A DNA stretch of 9,831 nt from CAVAVT01 sp963592185 (GTDB taxonomy: Bacteria > Bacillota > Negativicutes > Selenomonadales > Selenomonadaceae): assembly GCA_963592185.1 (NCBI GenBank), contig CAVAVT010000058.1, forward strand, positions 1 to 9,831, in the 5' to 3' direction. Positions 1 to 5,758 of the stretch are shown here, one piece after another. Within the stretch, counting starts at the first letter, position 1, and every line of letters begins with the position of its first letter. The notes below the pieces were generated by a model, which was not told the DNA's origin, made no database searches, and saw only the letters and a list, made by a program, of their open reading frames with translations. The position numbers and the translations under genes are program-made.

Positions 1-42
1 TATTCTTCGTTCTTTAGAGGACATTCCCGTGTCTTGCATCAT
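1..42 (-). CDS. Start of an unidentified gene, cut by the window edge
   Basis: An open frame begins with two ATG codons (42-40 and 39-37) and runs off the left edge, giving MMQDTGMSSKERRI. A purine-rich ribosome site, AAGGGAG on the minus strand, lies about 5 bases before the first ATG, and a plausible promoter sits upstream. Fourteen residues are too few to name a family. A basic stretch such as SSKERRI is seen near the N-terminus of some DNA-binding regulators, but that is only a guess. The frame, ribosome site and promoter agree with each other, so I think a real gene starts here. Confidence 0.5.
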   Translation of the reverse strand, partial: MMQDTGMSSKERRI

Positions 43-66
43 AACGCTCCCTTCCTGATGTCTATT

Positions 67-94
67 ATGATACTACATCCGCCCCCCCGTGCAA
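67..94 (-). promoter_or_regulatory. Promoter of the left-edge gene, with a G7 tract in the spacer
   Basis: On the minus strand a -35 box TTGCAC (94-89) is followed by a 16-base spacer and a -10 box TATCAT (72-67). The spacer begins with seven consecutive G (C on the plus strand, 82-88). Transcription would start near 60, leaving a short leader with the ribosome site. The boxes are near consensus, but the spacer is one base below the 17-base optimum. Confidence 0.45.
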
Positions 95-237
95 GACATA
101 CCCGTTTTAGTTGCAGAAATCTATCGAAAGGGTTCTATTTGTGAGAATTTTCACATATGCAACACGTGCATTAGTCAACAAAATAAGTTTATGAATAAGC
201 CTATATTTTCTTCAGCCTATATATTCCCCACAGTTTG

Positions 238-246
238 TGTTATGAT
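238..246 (+). promoter_or_regulatory. Extended -10 promoter of the 68-residue protein gene
   Basis: TGTTATGAT reads as an extended -10 element: TG (238-239), one base, then TATGAT (241-246). No good -35 box lies 16-18 bases upstream, as is usual for this promoter class. It is about 50 bases before the ribosome site AGGAGGT (295-301). The rest of the 43-308 gap holds AT-rich DNA and short imperfect palindromes, with no gene I can support. Confidence 0.4.
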
Positions 247-308
247 AGAGCTAAAGAAGGTCTACAGCAATTCCTATGACATTGCAAATAAATCAGGAGG
301 TGGCAAAA

Positions 309-515
309 ATGTGTAATCTTAGCGAAAATATCTGGGAATCTGGCTGGAATGATGGATTAAGGGAAGGTAGAACATCCGGTCTAAAAGATGGATTGAAGGC
401 AGGCAAACTGAATACATTGCGTGAGCTGGTTGTAGAGAATCTCCTAACACTTTCTGCCGCCGCCAAAAAGGCAAACATGAGTGTTGAGGAATTTAAAGCT
501 GTCATGAAACTGTAA
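309..515 (+). CDS. Small Gly-periodic protein resembling the C-terminus of RpnC/PD-(D/E)XK transposase-like proteins
   Basis: This 68-residue protein starts MCNLSENIWESGW. I place the start at 309 because AGGAGGT (295-301) lies 7 bases upstream; the in-frame ATG at 276 has no ribosome site. Residues about 12-35 show Gly every four residues (GWNDGLREGRTSGLKDGLKAG), which is a charged helical spacer. A C-terminal piece (LVVENLLTLSAAAKKANMSVEEFKAVM) resembles the short helical motif that ends many Rpn-family (recombination-promoting nuclease) and similar hypothetical proteins of Firmicutes. No nuclease domain is present. Free-standing proteins beginning MCNLSE with this pattern are familiar in Firmicutes, so it may be a complete small gene and not a remnant. 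Function is unknown. It is followed by a bidirectional hairpin. Confidence 0.7.
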   Translation: MCNLSENIWESGWNDGLREGRTSGLKDGLKAGKLNTLRELVVENLLTLSAAAKKANMSVEEFKAVMKL

Positions 516-535
516 GTTTTTCTATTCAGTGTGCA

Positions 536-583
536 AAAAGTGGCTGTGACAAAATGATTTCACATTTTGTCACAGCCACTTTT
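536..583. terminator. Bidirectional terminator with a 21-bp perfect stem
   Basis: Arms 536-556 and 563-583 are perfect reverse complements around a 6-base loop (557-562). The core of the arm reads GTGGCTGTGACAAAATG. On the minus strand the stem ends in CCACTTTTT, and on the plus strand in CCACTTTT followed by an AT-rich stretch. It sits 10 bases past the exported-protein stop (593) and 20 bases past the 68-residue gene stop (515), so it can end both convergent transcripts. Confidence 0.8.
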
Positions 584-592
584 GCATAGATA

Positions 593-1198
593 TTATTTTT
601 TCTTTTCATCGTTATCCTTGGCGTTGGTATCAGCCTTTGTATCTGCTTCCGCCGCTGCCTCAGGAATCTTTCCCTTGGAATGCTTTTCCAGCTCCTCTGG
701 ATGTTTCTCTGCATACTTAATAATAGCATCAAAAAAAATATAATCCCTTGAGTGCTTTGGTAAATCCCTAAGGTTGGTAACCACATGGGGATAAGTAGAC
801 TCAATAGTAGTAAGGGTAGAATCTATAAAGTCGTGCTGAGTAACCTCAATGGTTCTCTTTGACAAATCTATGCGGAGATATTCGGCTTCCCCGGCCAAAT
901 CCTCATAAGCAGACATATCCAGCATATTCCAGCGTCTCTTCGCCTTAATATCCTGAATCTGCACATCATCAAAGGTCTTAATTACCGGGCAGATAATGAT
1001 ATTTTTATCCTGAAATCCCTCGCTATCGGTTTCATAGCACATCTGGGCCTTATTGAAAAAATAATTGGATCTGGCGGAGGACTGTACCCATTCAAAAATA
1101 TCCTCCGGTATAGCAGGCGGAGCAGCCTCAGTTACTGTCATGCCTGACATTCCCAGCATGATTCCACCGATAACTCCTGCAATGCATTTTTTTATCAT
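593..1198 (-). CDS. Exported protein of unknown function (201 residues)
   Basis: No known family is recognised. I start it at 1198 because GGGAGG lies 7 bases upstream; the in-frame ATG at 1213 has no ribosome site. Residues 1-24 form a signal peptide: MIKK, a hydrophobic GVIGGIMLGMSGM core and a TEA/A cleavage-like site. The mature part starts with a Trp-containing segment (FEWVQSSARSNYFFN, 35-49) and continues as a mixed domain to about 165. The tail (about 166-201) is highly charged and ends DNDEKKK. The order of motifs parallels the exported protein at 2360-3319, which suggests distant paralogy. Location is the cell surface or periplasm. It lies 100 bases downstream of metA, in the same direction, with its own ribosome site and a terminator right after its stop. 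Confidence 0.75.
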   Translation of the reverse strand: MIKKCIAGVIGGIMLGMSGMTVTEAAPPAIPEDIFEWVQSSARSNYFFNKAQMCYETDSEGFQDKNIIICPVIKTFDDVQIQDIKAKRRWNMLDMSAYEDLAGEAEYLRIDLSKRTIEVTQHDFIDSTLTTIESTYPHVVTNLRDLPKHSRDYIFFDAIIKYAEKHPEELEKHSKGKIPEAAAEADTKADTNAKDNDEKKK

Positions 1199-1298
1199 AT
1201 CTATGCCTCCCATTTTCTAGCTGGCTTGCTGTACAAACACATGTAACAGCATACGTTCATTAACTGTAAAAAAGCTGTAGAATTATGAAACCTGACGC

Positions 1299-2234
1299 CT
1301 AGTATGCATCCTTTGCCACAAGCTGGTCAAGTTCATATGGAGTCTCCTGATAAACATAATAGTTCAGCCAGTTGGCAAACAGCAGATTTGCCACTGAACG
1401 CCAGCGAACCACCGGCATTTTTGAAGGGTCGTCCCCAGGATAATAATTTATGGGAATCTGCATATCCATACCGGCCTTTATATCCCTGTCGTACTCATCC
1501 TTCAGTGAAAGGGGATCATACTCAGCATGACCGGATATAAAGAACTGTTTTTTTTCCAAATTTGCAATGGCATATACCCCGGCTTCCCCTTCAGCCTCAG
1601 CTAAAATAGTAAGCTCCGGATTTTTCAGTATATCCTCTTTTCTAAATTCAGTATGCCTTGCGTGCGGAACATAAAATTCATCGTCAAAACCTCTAAAAAG
1701 CTTTTCATGTTCCACGCAGAGATGATGCTTATATACCCCGAATATTTTAGGATTCACATCATACTTTTTGATACCGTAATGGTAGTAAAGACCAGCCTGT
1801 GCTCCCCAGCATATGTGGAAAGTTGAATAGGCGTGGCTCTTGCTCCATTCCATGATTTCTGCTACCTCGTCCCAGTATGCCACCTTTTCAAAGGGCATTC
1901 TTTCCACCGGCGCTCCAGTAATAATAAATCCATCGTATTTCTTATGGCGGACCTCTGCGAAGGTTCCATAAAACTCAGTGAGATATTCCTGGGATGTGTG
2001 GGTTGGCACGTAAGATTCTGTATAGATGAAATCCACCTCAACCTGAAGAGGGGTGTTTCCCAAAAGCCTGAGAAGCTGCGTCTCTGTGACGGACTTAATG
2101 GGCATCAGATTCAAAATCAATATGTGCAGCGGACGGATATCCTGGCTGTAGGCGCGGTCCGCATTCATAACAAATATATTTTCCTGCTCAAGTACAGCTG
2201 TCGCAGGAAGATTGTTTGGTATCTTTATGGGCAT
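1299..2234 (-). CDS. metA: Homoserine O-acetyltransferase/succinyltransferase MetA (HTS family)
   Basis: This enzyme acylates the hydroxyl of homoserine, the committed step to methionine, in the cytoplasm. The 311-residue length is normal for the family. The family block PLHILILNLMPIKSVTETQ lies at 36-54. The catalytic Cys is C142 in HICWGAQAG, and the His/Glu of the triad are H236 and E238 in SGHAEYD. Residue 111 is Glu (GAPVE). Glu at this position is known from Bacillus-type MetA to favour acetyl-CoA, while Escherichia coli has Gly there and uses succinyl-CoA. O-acetyltransferase activity is therefore the better prediction despite the usual succinyltransferase label. AAGGTG lies 8 bases upstream of the ATG. 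It has its own strong promoter and a hairpin at the very start of its leader. No other methionine gene is nearby. Confidence 0.96.
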   Translation of the reverse strand: MPIKIPNNLPATAVLEQENIFVMNADRAYSQDIRPLHILILNLMPIKSVTETQLLRLLGNTPLQVEVDFIYTESYVPTHTSQEYLTEFYGTFAEVRHKKYDGFIITGAPVERMPFEKVAYWDEVAEIMEWSKSHAYSTFHICWGAQAGLYYHYGIKKYDVNPKIFGVYKHHLCVEHEKLFRGFDDEFYVPHARHTEFRKEDILKNPELTILAEAEGEAGVYAIANLEKKQFFISGHAEYDPLSLKDEYDRDIKAGMDMQIPINYYPGDDPSKMPVVRWRSVANLLFANWLNYYVYQETPYELDQLVAKDAY

Positions 2235-2258
2235 GTAGACACACCTTTCAGCAAAATA

Positions 2259-2289
2259 AAAAGAAGATCGCTAAAAAGGATCTTCTTTT
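2259..2289 (-). terminator. Terminator-like hairpin at the 5' end of the metA leader
   Basis: Arms AAAAGAAGATC (2259-2269) and GATCTTCTTTT (2279-2289) form an 11-bp perfect stem around a 9-base loop. On the minus strand the stem is followed by TTTTTATTTT, as in an intrinsic terminator. It can end readthrough from the exported-protein gene (stop at 2360). It also lies wholly inside the metA leader, starting 2-3 bases after the predicted transcription start and ending about 25 bases before the ATG. It could therefore act as an attenuator or as a 5' stabilising stem. It is too small to be a SAM or T-box riboswitch. Confidence 0.65.
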
Positions 2290-2298
2290 GTTGAAATT

Positions 2299-2327
2299 AT
2301 TGTAACATTTTAACTATCTACTGTCAA
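2299..2327 (-). promoter_or_regulatory. metA promoter
   Basis: On the minus strand a perfect -35 box TTGACA (2327-2322) is separated by 17 bases from TACAAT (2304-2299). This predicts a start near A2292-A2291, so the metA leader is about 57 bases. The spacing and near-consensus boxes make this one of the best promoters in the window. Confidence 0.75.
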
Positions 2328-2359
2328 TTTACACAGTCTATAGTTCCACAATACTATCA

Positions 2360-3319
2360 TTATTCAATTCTATAGCGATTGAGCCAAAACTGGTATCCCT
2401 TATTGTAGAGTCTCAGACGGCGGAGCTTCTCCCCATCACTGCTGGACATATCGATGGTCTTGGGACTTACATCAGCCTTCCAATCCTTCCATCCGGTCTT
2501 TGGCGCCCAATGCTGATATTTAATGACCTTTACAGTGCCAGCCTCAAGATTAACCGCTTTTTTCATGAAGCGTATCTCTGTAACATTGTCGTCAGAATCC
2601 TTACGCTCCTCCCACTCCCAGTAAATCAGGTCAGAGCCTTTAAGCCTCATGGTGGTGGAGTCAGCAATGGCATGCTGTTTGCCTCCATTGGTGGTATTTA
2701 TATCCAAAAGGTTGAACCAGCGATCCTTTGCCTTTCTTCGCTCAGTTTCACCATGCCTGAATACCTGGTCCACAATTGCGGTATAAAAGTCCTCGTCAAA
2801 GGACTGGGAATTTATCTCCTTCAAGGTTCTTGGATTATATTTTTTCTCTACAAGCTGGTTACCGTTGGCATCATAAAAGCGTTCCACCACATAGGAAATA
2901 GTCCTATTCTGAGGAACAATTTCCACCTCAGCGATGCTGGACTTCAGGTCTGCTGGGTTTACTGATGTCAGCTTAAGATTTTCCACTGTCTCAGTTGCTC
3001 CAGTATAGTCATAGGTGGTACGGGTCTTTGCCAGAATAACTGTTGCCACATCCCCTATTTTCTGGGTAACTTTCACATTTGTAGGTGAAAAATATTTGCT
3101 GTACTTAGCGTTTGAGGATATCCAGACCCAGTCCTTTACCTCAGCCCCTGTATTAGCTGTTTTAGCTGTGTTAGCGGCATCAGCTGTTTTAGCAGCCTCA
3201 GCGGTTTTAGCCGGAGCTTCAGCAGCATTTGCCTTTCCGAATCCGAAAAAATAAAGGGCAATCATTAGTGCAATCATCAACAGAATGGATATCATTCTTG
3301 TTCCGCCAAATTTATTCAT
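2360..3319 (-). CDS. Exported protein with Ala-rich linker, function unknown (319 residues)
   Basis: No known family is recognised. The start at 3319 is supported by GGAGGA 4 bases upstream. A hydrophobic segment (residues about 9-27) followed by ANAAEA looks like a signal peptide cleaved near residue 32; an uncleaved anchor is also possible. Residues 33-58 are a low-complexity Ala/Lys/Thr linker. The body has a first module (about 63-187) with DWVWISSNAKYSKYFSPT at 63-80, a beta-rich centre and SFDEDFYTAIVDQVF at 173-187. A second Trp-rich part (200-319) contains DLIYWEWEE and YQHWAPKTGWKDW. The first module resembles the mature domain of the exported protein at 593-1198. It lies 45 bases downstream of the ycdX-like gene in the same direction, with no terminator between, so they are probably co-transcribed. 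Confidence 0.75.
   Translation of the reverse strand: MNKFGGTRMISILLMIALMIALYFFGFGKANAAEAPAKTAEAAKTADAANTAKTANTGAEVKDWVWISSNAKYSKYFSPTNVKVTQKIGDVATVILAKTRTTYDYTGATETVENLKLTSVNPADLKSSIAEVEIVPQNRTISYVVERFYDANGNQLVEKKYNPRTLKEINSQSFDEDFYTAIVDQVFRHGETERRKAKDRWFNLLDINTTNGGKQHAIADSTTMRLKGSDLIYWEWEERKDSDDNVTEIRFMKKAVNLEAGTVKVIKYQHWAPKTGWKDWKADVSPKTIDMSSSDGEKLRRLRLYNKGYQFWLNRYRIE
3146..3211 (-). repeat. Degenerate microrepeat encoding the Ala/Lys/Thr linker
   Basis: Within the 2360-3319 gene, near-identical short units built on GCTAAAAC and GCTGAGGC (minus strand) recur and encode runs such as AKTAEAAKTADAA, residues about 37-58. Such coding repeats can change length by slippage and usually form flexible spacers next to the cell wall or membrane. 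Confidence 0.55.
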
Positions 3320-3364
3320 TTAGTCCTCCATAATCTCTATTGCTAGAAAACATTCCTCAAAATC

Positions 3365-4087
3365 TTATTTTTTATGATGGCTGTCCAAAAATGCCTGCAG
3401 CCTGTCAAAGGATGCATTGATAATCTGACTTTCTGGTATCCCAGCCTCCTCAACCATGCGTAGAGCATAGTCGAAGTGTCCCAGCCTCTTATGGTAATGG
3501 GCATCCGAATCAATGCTTATGAGCGTACCGTACTTCTTTATTGCCTTTAAAAGCTCTCTACATATCGGCTCGCTTCCCGGACGTGCATCTGGAGAGCTGT
3601 CATTTATCTCCAATGCCTTGTTATTTTCAGCAGCAGCCTTTGCCAGCATCTCTGGAATAATAGGATACTTGGGACCGTCCGGATGCCCAATGATATCCAC
3701 ATAGGGATTCTTCATTGCAGCGATGTACATGGCTGTTACCTCCTCCGGAGTTCCTGTGGGGGAACAGTCAGAGTGGCAGCTGGCAATTACAATATCCAGC
3801 TTGGAAAGCTGCTCATCCGTAAAGTCCAGGGTTCCATCCAGCTTCATGAAATTCGCCTCTGTGCCGCAGTATACCCTGACTCCCTTAAACTCCCTTGGCA
3901 AATCTCTGTAGGTGTTGAAATACGCCCAGCCAACACTTCCCGGGTATCCAATACCATGCTCTGTAAGACCTATCGCCTGCAGACCCTGGTCTGCAGCCTC
4001 CTGCATAACCTCGGTGACAGTACTGAACGCATGTCCGCAGGCAATGCTGTGTGTATGTAAATCTGCAATCAAGTTGATTTTTCCCAT
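3365..4087 (-). CDS. PHP-domain metal-dependent phosphatase, YcdX type
   Basis: This 240-residue protein matches the length of Escherichia coli YcdX (about 245). All nine metal ligands of the trinuclear zinc site of YcdX are in place with nearly the same spacing: H11, H13 (DLHTHS), H19, H44 (TEHG), E77 (GTEAN), H105 (SCHSD), H135 (GHPD), D195 and H197 (DSDAH). The family hydrolyses phosphate esters, but the natural substrate is not settled. It should be cytoplasmic, as no signal peptide is seen. GGGAGG lies 9 bases before the ATG. The downstream exported-protein gene is probably in the same transcript. It is a different subfamily from the PHP protein at 4907-5758. Confidence 0.9.
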   Translation of the reverse strand: MGKINLIADLHTHSIACGHAFSTVTEVMQEAADQGLQAIGLTEHGIGYPGSVGWAYFNTYRDLPREFKGVRVYCGTEANFMKLDGTLDFTDEQLSKLDIVIASCHSDCSPTGTPEEVTAMYIAAMKNPYVDIIGHPDGPKYPIIPEMLAKAAAENNKALEINDSSPDARPGSEPICRELLKAIKKYGTLISIDSDAHYHKRLGHFDYALRMVEEAGIPESQIINASFDRLQAFLDSHHKK

Positions 4088-4164
4088 TTATTACAGCCTC
4101 CCTAAAATGCTTATACAGACTTTTAGCAAAGATACGTTATCAGATAATTTTTACATTTTTACTA

Positions 4165-4173
4165 AGTATATCA
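4165..4173 (-). promoter_or_regulatory. Extended -10 promoter for the ycdX-like gene
   Basis: On the minus strand TGATATACT gives an extended -10 element (TG, one base, TATACT at 4170-4165). Transcription would start near 4158, about 70 bases before the ATG at 4087. No good -35 box is visible. The same nine bases occur in the opposite direction at 4215-4223. Confidence 0.45.
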
Positions 4174-4214
4174 TATTAATGTTAGAAACGGAACATACTT
4201 TCTTAAAAATATTG

Positions 4215-4223
4215 TGATATACT
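4215..4223 (+). promoter_or_regulatory. Extended -10 promoter for the 194-residue protein gene
   Basis: TGATATACT carries TG (4215-4216) and TATACT (4218-4223), an extended -10 element. The start would be near 4230, giving a leader of about 24 bases with GGAGGT (4242-4247) six bases before the ATG. The -35 region is poor. Confidence 0.5.
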
Positions 4224-4253
4224 AGTTAGAAAAAGTACATCGGAGGTCATTTA

Positions 4254-4838
4254 ATGAGCGATATGATGAATTTTCAGGTAGGGGACATTTTCCCTATACC
4301 CATAACAACCCAGGGAGACGGTGGACTGTTTCAGATAGATGCCAATGGAATCATGTTTATTCTCCAACTTTCCAACACGGATGTTATAGCCCGTGAAGCG
4401 TTCCGCACAGGAAGCATGGAACTGGCACTTTTCGAGGAAAATGGCATTCTCTCGCTGCTATACAGAATTGACGGCATTTTCAAGGATGGATGGGGTGATG
4501 CTCCTTTGGCACAGCATCTTGTAAAGCCTGAGCTTAGGGCAAAAAATCTCACAGACCCAATGATTCACCTCTATTTGGTGGACAGCAAACTCCACACACT
4601 ACTTGCCATCCGCCAGATTCCGCTGGATGGTGCTGAAAACGGCGGAAAAGGATTTTTTGAAGCCTTGAAGCGGCATGTTTCCAAAGCCAATGAAAATCCT
4701 TTTTCTCCATCGGAATTTAACCATAGACTTCAGTCCCTCTGGAGTACGTACAGTCCTGCCGCCATGCGTGAAAAAGCTTTGTCTGTGCTGGAAATTCCCA
4801 TGGACGTTGATAAAATGAAGATTAAAAATGATAAATAA
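4254..4838 (+). CDS. Unrecognised cytoplasmic protein (194 residues)
   Basis: I do not recognise this protein. GGAGGT six bases before the ATG and a clear terminator after the stop support a real gene. There is no signal peptide and no convincing membrane segment. The N-terminal two-thirds (about 1-128) is predicted mixed alpha/beta, with regular hydrophobic strands such as GIMFILQLS, MELALFEE and SLLYRIDG. The C-terminal third (about 130-194) is helical and basic, ending KMKIKNDK. It is the only plus-strand gene in the central part of the window and lies between two phosphatase genes of different subfamilies, divergent from one and convergent with the other. Nothing ties it to their function beyond position and the mirrored promoter. 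Confidence 0.7.
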   Translation: MSDMMNFQVGDIFPIPITTQGDGGLFQIDANGIMFILQLSNTDVIAREAFRTGSMELALFEENGILSLLYRIDGIFKDGWGDAPLAQHLVKPELRAKNLTDPMIHLYLVDSKLHTLLAIRQIPLDGAENGGKGFFEALKRHVSKANENPFSPSEFNHRLQSLWSTYSPAAMREKALSVLEIPMDVDKMKIKNDK

Positions 4839-4842
4839 AAAT

Positions 4843-4900
4843 GACACTGAATTATGCTATGCTGTCAAAAAAAGTACAGCCTCTGACATAGTTCAGTGTC
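4843..4900. terminator. Bidirectional terminator between convergent genes
   Basis: GACACTGAA (4843-4851) pairs with TTCAGTGTC (4892-4900). Inner segments CTATG (4857-4861) and CATAG can extend the stem, leaving an A-rich loop. On the plus strand TTTTTATT follows; on the minus strand the stem is followed by ATTTTTATTTA. It lies 4 bases after the 194-residue gene stop and 6 bases after the PHP gene stop (4907), so it serves both. Confidence 0.85.
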
Positions 4901-4906
4901 TTTTTA

Positions 4907-5758
4907 TTATCCCAAATCCACCATTTTACGCTGGCGGTTTCTAAACTGAATTCCCTGAGTATAGCCAAAGCCCTTAACGTACTCTATTGCCTCGGCAATA
5001 TAGCTTCCGCAATCCTCCGGCTTATGTGAATCGGAGGAAGTGATAATTGGAAGCTCATATTTTGCTGCCATCTTCATGAAATCAGGATACGGGGATATTT
5101 CCTTGATTGGATAGCGGTAGTAGGTTCCCGTATTCACATCAATGCCCATTCCAGCTGATTTCAATGCCTTGGCAACACGCTCAAGATATGGAGTTACATC
5201 AAAATCCGGAATATATTTGAACAGCCTGATGTTAAAGGGATGTCCCAAAACATCATAAAGTCCTGAAGCGCAGAGATGCTCTACTTCCTCGGTGTACCAT
5301 TCATATATTTCCTCCAGCGGATGATTATCCCATTCCGCCTTAATTTCCGAAGAATCATATGCCCACCCCTTCAGGAAGTGTATGGAGCCGATAACATAGT
5401 CCAGCGGACAGTCCTTTAAAAGCTCTGCCACCTTTTCCTGATTTTGAAAATTGCAGACCTCAATACCTGTCAGCACAGGTTTTCCCTGAGCCTTGAGCTT
5501 TGCCATGAAATCAAAATAATCCTTCAGAGTGTGCTTAAACTTGTTCTTCTTGAGCCACTTTTTCTGAAATTCTCCCACAAAGGAATCATCCAGAATTAAA
5601 TCTTCATAGTAAAGTTCCTCAAACTCCGGGAAGGTATGGGTATGCTCAGTGATACCGATTTCATCCATGCCACGTTTCTCCGCAGCATCAAAAAATCCCT
5701 GAACCCAGTTTTCGTCATAATCCCCATATTCAAAATGCATATGGTAATCCATTTTCAT
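4907..5758 (-). CDS. PHP-domain phosphatase, histidinol-phosphatase (HisJ) type
   Basis: This 283-residue protein is close to the usual HisJ length (about 270). It carries the PHP metal motifs in order: DYHMH (H6, H8), TEHTH (H39, H41), GIE (E100), SIH (H127), GHPF (H173) and SSDSH (D243, H245). The family includes histidinol-phosphate phosphatase, the penultimate-stage phosphatase of histidine synthesis, but also phosphatases of unknown substrate. With no his gene nearby, histidinol phosphate is only one option. The start at 5758 directly abuts the stop of the HAD gene (5759), and the ribosome site is weak, so translation is probably coupled. An in-frame ATG two codons later (5752) is also possible. 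It is the last gene of the tetR-nirJ operon and ends at a strong terminator. Confidence 0.87.
   Translation of the reverse strand: MKMDYHMHFEYGDYDENWVQGFFDAAEKRGMDEIGITEHTHTFPEFEELYYEDLILDDSFVGEFQKKWLKKNKFKHTLKDYFDFMAKLKAQGKPVLTGIEVCNFQNQEKVAELLKDCPLDYVIGSIHFLKGWAYDSSEIKAEWDNHPLEEIYEWYTEEVEHLCASGLYDVLGHPFNIRLFKYIPDFDVTPYLERVAKALKSAGMGIDVNTGTYYRYPIKEISPYPDFMKMAAKYELPIITSSDSHKPEDCGSYIAEAIEYVKGFGYTQGIQFRNRQRKMVDLG

Noticed and set aside
190..203. TTTATGAAT-like sequence near the 68-residue gene as a third TetR operator
   Set aside because: Only one half-site is present; there is no matching inverted arm.
89..316. Plus-strand frame of 75 codons with a GTG start
   Set aside because: No ribosome site, low-complexity composition, and it covers the promoter regions of real flanking genes.
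1199..1213. Longer start for the exported protein at 593-1198
   Set aside because: The ATG at 1213 has no ribosome site, and GGGAGG lies inside the extension at the right distance for 1198.
1227..1251. Small hairpin (TGCTG...CAGCA) upstream of the exported-protein gene as a riboswitch or metA terminator
   Set aside because: The stem is short with a bulge, no T-run follows on the minus strand, and no conserved structure is recognised.
1833..2294. Long plus-strand frame antisense to metA, and similar frames at 2510-2965, 3683-4060, 5807-6289, 6871-7287 and 7842-8363
   Set aside because: They lie opposite well-supported genes, have Cys/His/Leu-rich shadow composition and lack ribosome sites.
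2235..2298. SAM riboswitch or T-box in front of metA
   Set aside because: The leader is only about 57 bases with one simple hairpin; the conserved multi-helix core and T-box sequence are absent.
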